A stretch of 64,000 bases of DNA from Acidipila rosea (GTDB lineage: Bacteria; Acidobacteriota; Terriglobia; Terriglobales; Acidobacteriaceae). The translations under genes and the position numbers were made by a program. Positions 32,919 to 42,336 of the stretch are shown one piece after another; the stretch's first letter is position 1; each line of letters starts with the position of its first letter. Where the stretch lies: the NCBI RefSeq assembly GCF_004339725.1, contig NZ_SMGK01000001.1, positions 124,001 through 188,000 on the forward strand, read 5' to 3'. The notes beneath the pieces were generated by a model. That model searched no databases. It was not told the origin of the DNA and saw nothing but the letters and a program-made list of their open reading frames with translations.

Positions 32919-34319
32919 TTAGGAACGCAAGGTTCTTCGTTCAGGAGAGTCGGAGCGGCTCTCATCCTCTCCTGCATCAGTGATGCTGGCCTGGTTCGCG
33001 CACCTGGCATCATCTTCCTGCTCAGCCTGCCGGCGCTTGTGCTTTTCGGCATACATGGCGAAGTCCGCGACTTTAAGCAGTTCCTCAGGATTACTGCCAT
33101 CGCGCGGATAGAGAGAATAGCCTACGCTGAAGGTGGGATTGTAGGAGTGTCCGCAGCTAATAGCCGTCTGGCTGATACGCTCCGAAATGCGGTGGATCAG
33201 TGCGGGGACTTCCTGTGTGTCTGTGAGGTCGGGAAGCATGAGGATGAACTCGTCACCCCCGAGGCGGGCTGCCGTGTCGCATTCCCGCACCTCAGCTATC
33301 AGACGCGAGGCAATCAGACGTAGAAGACAATCTCCAGCCTCGTGGCCGAATACATCGTTGATGTTCTTAAATTTGTCCAGATCAAAGAAGAGAACCGCTA
33401 TCGAGGTTTTCTGCCGGTTCGCACGCAGGATGGCCTGCTGCATACGTTCGAACAGGAGATCACGATTGGCGAGCCCCGTGAGTGCGTCATGGTGGGCGAG
33501 AAAGCCCAGACGCTGTTCAGCCTCCACTCTCAACGTAACGTCATTCTGAATGCCGACAAAATGGCGCACTCTTCCCTCTGCATCGCGTATCGGGGAAAGA
33601 TAGAGCTCGTTCCAGAACCGGGAGCCATCCTTGCGGTAATTCCTGATCACGGTTGAGGTCTCGCATTGCCTTTGCAATGCCGCGCGCACCGTCTCGAGGC
33701 CCGGCTGTTGCGTTTCAGTCCCCTGCATGAAGCGACAGTTGCGTCCGCGTACTTCTTCGAGGCTGTAGCCGGTTAGTTTTTCAAAAGCAGGATTCACATA
33801 GACGACTGGAATATCCGGCTGTGTGGCATCTGCGATGACGATGCCGTTGGTCACCGATCGGATGACGCTTTGAGCCAGGCTCAGATCTTCCAGAAGAGAG
33901 GGAAAGCGCTGCACGAGGGCATGATGCGCATGGAGGATCACACGCAATCTAAGCGAAACTTCTTCTTCTGAGAGTGGAAGCTGCAGAACTCCATCGAAGG
34001 AGAGATCGGAAGCTTCTTCCTGCTCAGGCGCTGCATCGCGGACCAACACAATGGGCGGCGGGAGTCGATGACTCTTTTCGAGGCTCTGTGAAGCTGCGTC
34101 GAGAACAGCTGTTGCGCTGCGAGCATCAGTGATTACCAGATCGCAGGCGGAAAGCTGAAGGGTGGGAGACGGCGAAATACTCTGCTCGCGCGGAATGACT
34201 GCGACTGTCGAAAATCCCAGACTGAGGAGGGAAGCCTCAATGAGTTCACGCGTTAGGTTTGATTCGATCAGCGTCCCGGCTGTTCCGCGATTCTTCATGA
34301 ACCTCCGCAGGCGAGCCAT
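32919..34319 (-). CDS. LOV-GGDEF blue-light-type diguanylate cyclase
   Basis: 466 residues. Residues about 15-130 look like a degenerate receiver-like domain. A PAS domain follows (about 150-275) with the exact LOV signature GRNCRFMQG; Cys195 is the residue that forms the flavin adduct, and NYRKDGSRFWNELYLSPI and HFVGIQNDVT are also LOV-like. The GGDEF domain (about 290-445) has an intact active loop, GGDEF at 354-358, so it should make c-di-GMP. There is no EAL domain. Start ATG 34319 has no ribosome-binding site; ATG 34298 has GGAGG just upstream and is an alternative. Light control of c-di-GMP is inferred from the domains. Confidence 0.9.
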   Translation of the reverse strand: MARLRRFMKNRGTAGTLIESNLTRELIEASLLSLGFSTVAVIPREQSISPSPTLQLSACDLVITDARSATAVLDAASQSLEKSHRLPPPIVLVRDAAPEQEEASDLSFDGVLQLPLSEEEVSLRLRVILHAHHALVQRFPSLLEDLSLAQSVIRSVTNGIVIADATQPDIPVVYVNPAFEKLTGYSLEEVRGRNCRFMQGTETQQPGLETVRAALQRQCETSTVIRNYRKDGSRFWNELYLSPIRDAEGRVRHFVGIQNDVTLRVEAEQRLGFLAHHDALTGLANRDLLFERMQQAILRANRQKTSIAVLFFDLDKFKNINDVFGHEAGDCLLRLIASRLIAEVRECDTAARLGGDEFILMLPDLTDTQEVPALIHRISERISQTAISCGHSYNPTFSVGYSLYPRDGSNPEELLKVADFAMYAEKHKRRQAEQEDDARCANQASITDAGEDESRSDSPERRTLRS

Positions 34320-34474
34320 GATTCAGCAAAAACTCGCTTCCTTGCGAGATTGACGCTCTCAATAGTTTGAGAGCCATGGGCAATCTGGTTTTATGTGTTG
34401 CAAATATATTCACAGATTTTCCAGTTATGCGAAAGCTGAATTGTTGCAGGCTCATCTGCGGGGTCAAGCGCAGT

Positions 34475-36085
34475 TCAATTTGCGGCGGCGATCGCTTCAA
34501 TGATTTCGTCGATTGCCTTGCGGGAGCCTTCTCCTACATGGTCGTTGCAGAGCACGGAGAAGACCAGCGTTTTGCCTCGGCGGGTCGTCAGGTATCCGCT
34601 GGTGCTGCTGACCTCAGAGAGCGTGCCGGTTTTGGCGAAGATCTTGCCGCGTAGCGTGGAGTGCAGGAATCGCCCGGAGAGTGTTCCATCGACTCCGCCG
34701 ATGGGCAGGGAGTTGCGATAGTCCTCGCCCCAGCTCTGATGCGAGGCGTAGGCAAGCAGGGTTGCGACAGCGTGAGGAGTCACCAGGTCATCGGAGGAGA
34801 GGCCGGAGCCGTCGACGAAGTGAAACTCCTCCGGGTTGACTCCGGCGGCGATGAGGAACTGGCGAACGACGCGCGCGCCCTGCACGACGGAGCCGCCGTC
34901 ACCCTGGGCGACGCCCAGCAGTCGCAGCAGTGTCTCGGCGTGCTGATTCTGGCTGACCTTATTGACGACAGTCACGATCTGGCTGAGCGGCGGCGAGCTG
35001 CGCTCCGCCACGATGCGCTGCCCGGCAGAGGGCGAAAAGGGAAGCGGTTGATTGAGTGCGGGCCTGAGCGCGAGTGGCTGGGCGACTTCGAGGTTGAAGC
35101 TCATCGTATCGCCGGAGAGGCGATGCGCGGTCTGCGCGGCCTGTTTCGCGGCTACTCCATGACTGTTGAGCGACTGGATGAATGCATTGCCTGCGAACTG
35201 CGCCGGATCTTCAAGGGAGATGCCGAAGTTCGACGGCTGCGCCGTGAGGGGGATGGTTCCAAAGGCCCGCAGCGCGGGCTGGCCGGGTTCGCGATCGAGG
35301 CCGATGTGCGGCTGCGATCCGGCGGGCGAGGTGATGATCTGGTTGTTCACGGCATCGAAGGTCTGCTCGCCGCCCGGCGCATCCGGATTCCAGGAGATAA
35401 CCGCTTTGTCGCCGAGTTGCGCGCCGGGAGTGATGGTGAGATAGCGAACATTGTCATTGATGGTGAGGGCGGAGACGGGCGCGCCGTAGTCCCACTGCAG
35501 ATCGTCCCATGCCCAGCCCTCGCCGTAGCGTTCATAGGTGAAGAGGGTGTCGTCGGCGATCACGGTGCCGTCGAGAGTGCGGATGCCATGGGCGGCGACC
35601 TGCGCAGCGAGGTCGTCGAGCGGACCGAGCGGCGGGTCAGGACGCTCGGTGTGGCCGTTGTAGGGGTAGCTGCGACCGGAAAGCGTGGGATCGCCGCCAC
35701 CGATGAGTCGCAGCGTGCCGCGAAGGTGGCCGTCGGAGGATTGCTTTCCCTCGGCCACGACGTAGGTTTTCATGGTGAACTGCGGCCCGAGCAGCGCGAG
35801 CGCCGCGGCGGTGGTGAAGAGTTTGGCGTTCGAGGCGGGCTCGAAGAACTGGCCGGAGTTGAGGGCGTAGATATCCTTGCCCTCAAGTGTGGTGACTTCA
35901 ATGCCCCAGTGAGCGCGTGCAACTGCAGGGTCGGCGAGGATGCGGTCGATGGTCTTCGGCAGCGATACGCGCGCAGGGCGCCGCGCGGGGCGATGAGAGC
36001 GGCGCGCTGCCGCGTGGAGCGGGCCTGAGTTCGACGCGCAGAGGACGGATGCGAGCAGGAGAGCGCTGAGTTGTCGCGAAATCAT
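34475..36085 (-). CDS. dacB: D-alanyl-D-alanine carboxypeptidase/endopeptidase (PBP4 type)
   Basis: 536 residues from ATG 36085. The frame stays open to 36451, but that part overlaps folP and lies upstream of the promoter. Signal peptide (about 1-26). The S13 motifs are present: SxxK as S85-N-A-K88, SxN in KVSQNQHAETLL, and KTG in FAKTGTLSEVSSTSGYL. A large insert domain separates the first two motifs, as in PBP4. It cleaves terminal D-Ala and cross-links in peptidoglycan. TGCTACACT lies 11 bases before the start, so a very short leader is expected. Confidence 0.93.
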   Translation of the reverse strand: MISRQLSALLLASVLCASNSGPLHAAARRSHRPARRPARVSLPKTIDRILADPAVARAHWGIEVTTLEGKDIYALNSGQFFEPASNAKLFTTAAALALLGPQFTMKTYVVAEGKQSSDGHLRGTLRLIGGGDPTLSGRSYPYNGHTERPDPPLGPLDDLAAQVAAHGIRTLDGTVIADDTLFTYERYGEGWAWDDLQWDYGAPVSALTINDNVRYLTITPGAQLGDKAVISWNPDAPGGEQTFDAVNNQIITSPAGSQPHIGLDREPGQPALRAFGTIPLTAQPSNFGISLEDPAQFAGNAFIQSLNSHGVAAKQAAQTAHRLSGDTMSFNLEVAQPLALRPALNQPLPFSPSAGQRIVAERSSPPLSQIVTVVNKVSQNQHAETLLRLLGVAQGDGGSVVQGARVVRQFLIAAGVNPEEFHFVDGSGLSSDDLVTPHAVATLLAYASHQSWGEDYRNSLPIGGVDGTLSGRFLHSTLRGKIFAKTGTLSEVSSTSGYLTTRRGKTLVFSVLCNDHVGEGSRKAIDEIIEAIAAAN

Positions 36086-36096
36086 CGTTTGGCCGG

Positions 36097-36105
36097 AGTG
36101 TAGCA
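36097..36105 (-). promoter_or_regulatory. Extended -10 promoter of dacB
   Basis: On the minus strand TGCTACACT (complement of 36097-36105), 11 bases before ATG 36085. Predicted leader about 5 nt, with no Shine-Dalgarno. Confidence 0.45.
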
Positions 36106-36128
36106 TCATCTGGGATTGGACTTGAGGA

Positions 36129-37022
36129 ATGGGATTCGCAAAACGAGCACACGTTGAATGGAAGCTTCGCACCCGGACGCTGCCGCTGGGCGCACGGACG
36201 CTGGTGATGGGAGTGTTGAACGTTACGCCGGACTCTTTTTCAGACGGCGGCGCGTTCCGCGAGCCTGCTGTTGCCGCAGAGCACGCGCTTGCGATGTTTG
36301 CAGCGGGAGCGGAGATGGTGGATATCGGCGGCGAATCTACGCGGCCGGGCGCACGGGGACCGCTCAGCGCCGACGAGGAGATCGACCGTGTTCTTCCGGT
36401 GATGGAAGAAGTGTTGCGCGCCCGGCCTGGCGCGCTGCTGTCGATCGACACTTATCACGCGGAGACGGCTCGCGCAGCGGTCGCGGCCGGCGCCGAGATC
36501 GTGAACGACGTCAGCGGATTTCTGTGGGACGGGGCGATGGCGCGCACCTGCGCCGAGCTGGGGTGCGGGGTGGTGCTGATGCACACGCGCGGACGTCCTG
36601 AGGAGTGGCGGCGGCTGCCGCGACTGGCCGCGGCCGAGGTGTTGCCGCTGGTGAAGCGCGAACTGGGCGAGCGGTTGAAGTCCGCGCGCGATGAGGGCAT
36701 TGAACGCGAGCGGATCGCGCTCGATCCAGGGTATGGCTTCGGCAAGAGCTTCGAGGCGAACTATCCGCTGCTGGCGGCGCAGGAGGAGTTGCTGGCACTC
36801 GGTCAGCCGCTGCTGGCGGGCATCTCGCGCAAGTCGTTTCTGGCGCGGACGCTGGCTCCGCTCCATGGCGGCGAAGATGCGCCGATGAACGCTCGCGGCA
36901 ACGCTACACTGGCGGCGACGGTAGCAGCGGTGCTGGCGGGAGCATCCATCGTGCGCGTGCATGAGGTGCGGCCGGCGGTGGAGGCGTGCCTGATTGCCGA
37001 TGCGATTCTCGCCGGCGGCTGA
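36129..37022 (+). CDS. folP: Dihydropteroate synthase
   Basis: 297 residues, TIM barrel. The pterin-binding signatures VMGVLNVTPDSFSDGGAF and MVDIGGESTRPGARG are intact, as are the VNDVSGF strand and the C-terminal STRPG-linked end (ASIVRVHEVRPAVEA). It joins 6-hydroxymethyl-dihydropterin diphosphate with p-aminobenzoate in folate synthesis and is the sulfonamide target. Divergent from dacB with only 43 bases between starts. No other folate gene is near. Confidence 0.96.
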   Translation: MGFAKRAHVEWKLRTRTLPLGARTLVMGVLNVTPDSFSDGGAFREPAVAAEHALAMFAAGAEMVDIGGESTRPGARGPLSADEEIDRVLPVMEEVLRARPGALLSIDTYHAETARAAVAAGAEIVNDVSGFLWDGAMARTCAELGCGVVLMHTRGRPEEWRRLPRLAAAEVLPLVKRELGERLKSARDEGIERERIALDPGYGFGKSFEANYPLLAAQEELLALGQPLLAGISRKSFLARTLAPLHGGEDAPMNARGNATLAATVAAVLAGASIVRVHEVRPAVEACLIADAILAGG

Positions 37023-37044
37023 GGAAGGGTGAAGCCGCAACCGC

Positions 37045-38238
37045 CTATTGCGATCCGGTTTTCTCAGGCGGAGCGTGGACCTTTCCCGTAAGGCTCTTCA
37101 GCAGGTCGGCGTTCTGCGAATCGTTGCTGAGTTCCCAGATCATCATGCCCAGCAGTCGATGATCGGTGGCATACCTTGCTTTGAAGGCCACGGAGACGGG
37201 ATCTTCAAAGGTCCAGAAGGTGTGCCCGTCATAGAGCCAGGGCGCCTGGGAGCGCGGATCGCGATAAAGAGCCGATGTGTCTTCCAGCTGGCGGAGATAG
37301 CTCCACGGGCGGTCTGCGTGGATCGCCTTGCCCGGCTGGAAGAGCCCGTGATCGGCGGGAGGAACGCTCTGCCAGCCGTATCCGTAGAAGGGCAGGCCGA
37401 GCAGCAGCTTGTGCGCCGGCACTCCTGCGCTGAGATAGGCATGAACGGTGGAGTCGACGTCGTGATGCGGCTCCGGATCGTTGTCCGGCGTGTAGAGCGG
37501 AGCGATGAAGCCGGTCTCATGACGCCAGGGGCCGTTGTAGTCGTAGTTCATCAGGCCAATTTCATCGAGGTAGGTGCTCGCTGCTCCCATGTCTACATCC
37601 TGATACATGCCGGGACTGGGGCCAGCTGCAATCGTGAGCAGCAGGGTCGGGTCAAGGGCGTTGAGCTGGCGGCGGAACTCCGCGAGGAGAGCGATGAAAT
37701 TGCCAGAATCTTCCTTGCGGGGAAACTCCCAGTCGAGATCGATGCCGTCGAAGAGACCCGGCGCATGGATGCCGCTGGCGAAATGGCCGCGGAGAAAGGT
37801 AGCGATGCAGGAGGCGACAAAGGCTTCGCGATTCTGCGGGAGAGCCGCCTGCTCGAATGACTCGGCGCGGCCTTCGAGGGAGATGAGGATCTTGAGGTCG
37901 GGGTAGCGCTGTTTCAGCTCCTGGAGCTGGTGGAAGTCGCCGCGCAGGGGTTGGGAGGGCTGGTCTGCGACGCCGTTGACGCTCTGCTGCGCCGGGAAGC
38001 TGAAGTTGAGGTCGGCGTTAGCGTCGGCGATGCCGCAGCGGCCGCCGGTTACCGAGCCCTGGGCATAGTCGATCTGGCTGAGCAGCCCGGCCGCGCCGCT
38101 TGCGACCAGGCTGTGTACGGTGTAAGGCGGGTCCTGATAGAGACCCCACTGAGGGAAGTAGCCCATGAGGAAAGGCTGGGCAAACGCGGGCGTGCAGGCA
38201 AGCAAAAGCAGTCCGATGCTGAGGCAGAACTGCTTCAA
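37045..38238 (-). CDS. GH18 family glycoside hydrolase, exported
   Basis: 397 residues, TTG start overlapping the frr stop as TTGA. Signal peptide (LSIGLLLLACTPAFA). The GH18 catalytic motif DxxDxDxE is intact: D164-G-I-D167-L-D169-W-E171. YFPQWGLYQDPP and a C-terminal GHTFWTFEDP strand complete the barrel. It probably hydrolyses beta-1,4-GlcNAc polymers (chitin or peptidoglycan-like glycans) in the periplasm or outside. No chitin-binding module is attached. Translation is likely coupled to frr. Confidence 0.9.
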   Translation of the reverse strand: MKQFCLSIGLLLLACTPAFAQPFLMGYFPQWGLYQDPPYTVHSLVASGAAGLLSQIDYAQGSVTGGRCGIADANADLNFSFPAQQSVNGVADQPSQPLRGDFHQLQELKQRYPDLKILISLEGRAESFEQAALPQNREAFVASCIATFLRGHFASGIHAPGLFDGIDLDWEFPRKEDSGNFIALLAEFRRQLNALDPTLLLTIAAGPSPGMYQDVDMGAASTYLDEIGLMNYDYNGPWRHETGFIAPLYTPDNDPEPHHDVDSTVHAYLSAGVPAHKLLLGLPFYGYGWQSVPPADHGLFQPGKAIHADRPWSYLRQLEDTSALYRDPRSQAPWLYDGHTFWTFEDPVSVAFKARYATDHRLLGMMIWELSNDSQNADLLKSLTGKVHAPPEKTGSQ

Positions 38239-38822
38239 ATCTGCATCACTTCTACTTCTTTCTTCCTGGCGAGCTCTTCGATGCGCTTGATCTCTTCGTC
38301 GGTCAGCTTCTGAATCTCGTCGAGCGCGCGCTTTTCCTCGTCCTCGGAGATTTTCTTGTCCTTGGCTGACTTCTTGATGATCTCGTTGCCGTCGCGGCGG
38401 ATATTGCGAATGCCGGTGCGGTGCTCTTCGAGCACCTTGTTGAGGTGCTTGACGATGTCGCGGCGACGTTCCTCGGTCATGGGAGGAATGGGCACCCGGA
38501 TCAGCTTGCCGTCGTTCTGCGGGTTGAAGCCGAGATCGGAGGTGCGGAGCGCCTTCTCAATAGTGTTGAGCAGGCTTGCGTCCCACGGCTGCACGACGAG
38601 CATGTTAGCGTCGGGGCTCGTGATCTGCGCCACCTGGGTCAGCGGCGTATCGGTGCCGTAGTAGTCGATGCGTATCTGGTCGAGCATCTGCGCCGAGGCG
38701 CGGCCGGTGCGAATCGAGCCCAGGTTCGCCTTGAAATCGGTCACGGCCTTATCCATGCGGGCCTTCAGCTGCTGGTGTGTCTCTTTTAGCGCGGGAATAC
38801 CCGCCATAACGGGAGCTGCCAT
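38235..38822 (-). CDS. frr: Ribosome recycling factor
   Basis: 195 residues from ATG 38822 (AGGAA upstream at a long distance). RRF hallmarks: FKANLGSIRTGRASAQMLDQ, DYYGTDTPLTQVAQI, RVPIPPMTEERRRDIVKHLN, and the C-terminal helix ending VEVMQI. It works with EF-G to split post-termination ribosomes. Usually frr follows pyrH and tsf; here those genes are absent and a GH18 gene overlaps its end by four bases. The longer frame (to 38897) is not conserved. Confidence 0.95.
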   Translation of the reverse strand: MAAPVMAGIPALKETHQQLKARMDKAVTDFKANLGSIRTGRASAQMLDQIRIDYYGTDTPLTQVAQITSPDANMLVVQPWDASLLNTIEKALRTSDLGFNPQNDGKLIRVPIPPMTEERRRDIVKHLNKVLEEHRTGIRNIRRDGNEIIKKSAKDKKISEDEEKRALDEIQKLTDEEIKRIEELARKKEVEVMQI

Positions 38823-38920
38823 AGTGTCGTCTATTCCTTTTCCTACCGGCCTCCAGTTTACTGCTTGGAGCGGAGTCCCGTCACGGTGGGGTATCATTTC
38901 TGTATCGGTGGTGTCACGGT

Positions 38921-40123
38921 ATGTCTAAAGGCTTCAAGCGCTCCATTCTTGCGATTTCGGTCGCACTCGTCAGCATTGTTTTTCTCGGAGGGTTTCTGCC
39001 TGGTGGCGTCACCGCCGGCACTCAGAGCGACGGCGCTTACAAGCAGATGGGCGTCTATGAAGAGGTGCTGCACAAGATCCAGAGCGATTATGTGACCACC
39101 CCGAATATCGACACGGTGACGACGGGAGCCCTGCACGGGCTGCTCGAGTCCCTCGATGCCGACTCCAGCTACCTGACGCCCGCAGAATATGGAGAGTACA
39201 AGGCTCACCAGAACGACGGGACCGCGCAGACCGGCATGGAAATCTCGAAGCGGATGGGCTATGCGACGGTGGTCGCAGTGATCAAAGACAGCCCTGCCGA
39301 CCGCGCCAAGATTGAAGCCGGAGACCTGGTCGAGGCCATCCAGGGCCAGTCGACCCATCAGATATCGCTGGCCACCATACGCGAACTGCTCAAGGGCCAG
39401 CCGGGCAGCCAGTTGACGATCGAGCTGGTGCGTCCCCGTAAACCAGAGCCCGATAAGGTGACCCTGACTCGCGTGGCCCTGACGCCGCCTCCGATCCAGG
39501 AGCAGCAGTATGACAACGCAAGCGTGCTCTACCTGAAGCCCTCTGAGATGACGAAGGAGCAGGTCGCGGGTATTGAAGCCAAGCTGCGCGCCATGCCGAA
39601 GACCGGCAACAAGAAGATTCTTCTCGACCTGCGGAACGTGGCCGAGGGGAACGAGGAAGAGGGAATTCAGCTGGCCAACGCCTTTCTGAAATCCGGCACG
39701 ATCGCTTCGCTCGAGGGGCAGAAGTTTCCCAAGAAGGTTTTCACGGCCGATCCCTCCAAGTTCATTACAGATGCGCCGATGGCCATCCTGGTGAACCACG
39801 GAACCTCCGGCGCGGCAGAGATTGTCGCCGCTGCCGTACTTGATAACAAGCGCGGCGATGTGGTGGGCGAGCGGACCTTTGGCGAGGGCGCGGTGCAGAA
39901 GACGATCGACCTGCCGGATGGCGCGGCTGTGATTCTCTCGATTGCGAAGTATGAGTCGCCCTCGGGCAAGACGTTCCAGCAGGATGCGGTGACGCCGAAC
40001 ATTCAGGTCAGCCCCAGCATCGACCAGTACCTGGCCGAAGAGGACGGGATTGTTTCAAAAGGGCCGAAGGCGGATGACCAGCTGAACAAGGCGCTGGATG
40101 TACTGAAGCAGAAGGCTGCTTAG
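38921..40123 (+). CDS. S41-like PDZ protein lacking the Ser/Lys dyad (probable pseudoprotease)
   Basis: 400 residues. Membrane or signal segment (about 8-32), helical N-terminus (YKQMGVYEEVLHKIQSDYVT, LLESLDADSSYLTPAEY as in CtpA), PDZ domain (about 100-180) and an S41 core. Aligned to the intact paralogue at 2176, the catalytic Ser position is Gly297 (NHGTSGAAEIV) and the catalytic Lys position is Glu322 (TFGEGAVQ), still 25 residues apart. Everything else of the core is kept (ILLDLRN, VTPNIQV). A Ser sits one residue early (Ser296) but without the Lys a normal dyad is impossible. Likely a binding or adaptor protein. It is followed by PBP1A 23 bases on. Confidence 0.88.
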   Translation: MSKGFKRSILAISVALVSIVFLGGFLPGGVTAGTQSDGAYKQMGVYEEVLHKIQSDYVTTPNIDTVTTGALHGLLESLDADSSYLTPAEYGEYKAHQNDGTAQTGMEISKRMGYATVVAVIKDSPADRAKIEAGDLVEAIQGQSTHQISLATIRELLKGQPGSQLTIELVRPRKPEPDKVTLTRVALTPPPIQEQQYDNASVLYLKPSEMTKEQVAGIEAKLRAMPKTGNKKILLDLRNVAEGNEEEGIQLANAFLKSGTIASLEGQKFPKKVFTADPSKFITDAPMAILVNHGTSGAAEIVAAAVLDNKRGDVVGERTFGEGAVQKTIDLPDGAAVILSIAKYESPSGKTFQQDAVTPNIQVSPSIDQYLAEEDGIVSKGPKADDQLNKALDVLKQKAA

Positions 40124-40146
40124 GATCAACGCAGGGCAGGGGACGA

Positions 40147-42321
40147 TTGAGCCAGCGAGGCGAGGGTCAGAAGAAATTTCAACCGAAGCCTCCGCAGCGT
40201 AAGGTTGCTGGAAGCGTGGCGCTGGTCGTTCTGGTGCTCCTGTCGATAGCCGCGGGTTCTCTGGCAGGGCTCATGCTGGTCTACACGGTGGACCTGCCCC
40301 AGATCGCCGATCTCGAACGATTCCATCCCAGTACGACCACCGAACTTTACGATATCCACGGGCGCGTCTTCGGCTCCTTTGCGCTGGAGCGGCGTGAGAT
40401 CGACAGCTACGGCCAGTTTTCGCCGCTGTTGCGCGAGGCCGTCATCTCCATCGAGGACAAGAACTTCGAGAGCCACTGGGGAGTGAATCTTTTCCGCGTC
40501 CTCGGCGCGGCGTATCACGACCTGACCTCGAAGTCGCGGGCGCAGGGTGCATCGACCCTGACCATGCAACTGGCGCGCAACCTCTTCCTTTCGAGCCAGC
40601 GCACAGCCTCCCGCAAGCTGCAGGAGGTGCTGCTTTCGATTCAGATCGAGCACACCTTTACCAAGCAGCAGATCTTCACCCTCTACGCGAACCAGATCTA
40701 CCTGGGCCACGGCATTTACGGGTTTGAGGCGGCGTCGCAGTACTACTTCAGCAAGCATGCCGGCGATCTGACGCTGCCTGAGGCAGCGCTGCTGGCCGGG
40801 CTGCCCAAGGGGCCGAACGAGTTTTCTCCGATCCTCAACCCTGACCGCTCCTTCCGCAGGCGCAATGCGGTCATCAACGCGATGCTCGAGGACGGCAAGA
40901 TCACCGCGACGCAGGCAGCACAGGCACGCTCGGCTCCGCTCGGGCTGCATCTACAGCCGCCGCCGAACAGCGTGGCTCCCTGGTTTGTGGAGGAAGTGCG
41001 CCGGGAGCTGGAGCGGCGCTTCGGGCCAGATCATGTCCACGAAGACGGATTGCGCGTTTACACGACGCTCGATCTCGACCTGCAGGAGGCGGCGAACAGC
41101 GCGGTCCTCGACGGCATGGCGAAGTACGAGCGTCGACGCGGATGGCGCGGACACCTGCTGAATGTCATCGCCGGGGGCGTTGGTCTCGCCGACTTCAAGC
41201 ACCCTGACTGGGTGATGGCGCCAGCGCCTGGCGCGTATGAGCATGCGCTGGTAACGGGCGTGCTGCCTTATCAGGCGACCGCGCGCATCGGCGATCAGCA
41301 GGTTCTGCTGACGCCCGACGACTGGGCATGGACAGGCTTCAAGACGGCGACCGAGTTTCTGAAGCCGGGCGACATCCTCTATCTGCACATCGTCTCGCAG
41401 CAGAGCAGCCTGTTGCGCGCAATGCTGGAGCAGGACAGCGGCGCACAGGGGGCGCTGCTGGCGATGGATAACGCGAGCGGCGACGTGCTGGCGATGGTCG
41501 GCGGACGCGACTTCCACCTGTCGCAGTTCAACCGCGCCACCCAGGCCGAGCGCCAGACGGGATCTTCGTTCAAGCCCTATGTCTACACGGCCGCGATCGA
41601 GCAGGGAGTTACGCCGGAGCAGATGATCGCGGATGAGCCGCGCTCCTTCGGCAGCTACACGCCGCATGACTACGAGCCCAACTATCTCGGCAACATTACT
41701 GTGGAGCGCGCCTTTGCCGAGTCGCGCAATATTCCGGCGCTCGAGCTTGCCGATCGCGTGGGCATGCGGAAGGTCATCGAGACGGCGCACCGTTTTGGAA
41801 TCACGGGAAATATTCCCGCGCTGCTGCCGGTGGCGCTGGGCGCGGTTGAGATTACGCTGGAACAGCAGGTGGCTGCCTACTCCGTATTTCCCAACGATGG
41901 AATCCGTATCTCTCCGCGGCTGATCCGGCGGGTTACGGCGTCAGATGGCGTGCCACTGTGGCATGACACGCCCGAGGTCAACGAGGCAACGAGCGCGAAG
42001 ACCGCCCGGACCATGATGGTCCTGCTCAAGGAAGTCATGCGTTCAGGAACGGGGGCTGCGGCTACCTCGGAAATCCACGCCCCGCTGGGCGGCAAGACGG
42101 GCACGACGAACGATTTCACCGATGCCTGGTTTGTGGGATTTTCCCCTTCAGTAACCTGCGGCGTGTGGACCGGCTACGATGACCGCCAGTCGCTTGGCGC
42201 GAAGCAGACGGGCGCGCAGGTGGCGCTGCCGATCTGGGTCGATTTCATGAAGAGGGCGGTGCAGGGACGCGAAAACGAGAGTTTTCCGGGGGAGTCGGCG
42301 CGCACTGTTCAGGCGCGCTGA
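40147..42321 (+). CDS. Penicillin-binding protein 1A (bifunctional GT51/transpeptidase)
   Basis: 724 residues, TTG start. Basic cytosolic tail and one membrane anchor (about 20-48). GT51 glycosyltransferase: catalytic Glu103 in SIEDKNFESHWG, plus QGASTLTMQLARNLFL. A beta-rich linker domain (about 325-430) precedes the transpeptidase: S473-S-F-K476, SxN in AESRNIPAL, and KTG in GGKTGTTNDFTDAWFVG. It polymerises lipid II and cross-links peptidoglycan at the inner membrane. Short spacing to the S41-like gene suggests co-transcription. Confidence 0.93.
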   Translation: MSQRGEGQKKFQPKPPQRKVAGSVALVVLVLLSIAAGSLAGLMLVYTVDLPQIADLERFHPSTTTELYDIHGRVFGSFALERREIDSYGQFSPLLREAVISIEDKNFESHWGVNLFRVLGAAYHDLTSKSRAQGASTLTMQLARNLFLSSQRTASRKLQEVLLSIQIEHTFTKQQIFTLYANQIYLGHGIYGFEAASQYYFSKHAGDLTLPEAALLAGLPKGPNEFSPILNPDRSFRRRNAVINAMLEDGKITATQAAQARSAPLGLHLQPPPNSVAPWFVEEVRRELERRFGPDHVHEDGLRVYTTLDLDLQEAANSAVLDGMAKYERRRGWRGHLLNVIAGGVGLADFKHPDWVMAPAPGAYEHALVTGVLPYQATARIGDQQVLLTPDDWAWTGFKTATEFLKPGDILYLHIVSQQSSLLRAMLEQDSGAQGALLAMDNASGDVLAMVGGRDFHLSQFNRATQAERQTGSSFKPYVYTAAIEQGVTPEQMIADEPRSFGSYTPHDYEPNYLGNITVERAFAESRNIPALELADRVGMRKVIETAHRFGITGNIPALLPVALGAVEITLEQQVAAYSVFPNDGIRISPRLIRRVTASDGVPLWHDTPEVNEATSAKTARTMMVLLKEVMRSGTGAAATSEIHAPLGGKTGTTNDFTDAWFVGFSPSVTCGVWTGYDDRQSLGAKQTGAQVALPIWVDFMKRAVQGRENESFPGESARTVQAR

Positions 42322-42336
42322 CTCCCACCGCAGTGA

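Noticed and set aside
36086..36451. N-terminal extension of the dacB frame
   Set aside because: It overlaps folP in antisense, precedes the promoter at 36097-36105, and lacks a signal sequence at its start.
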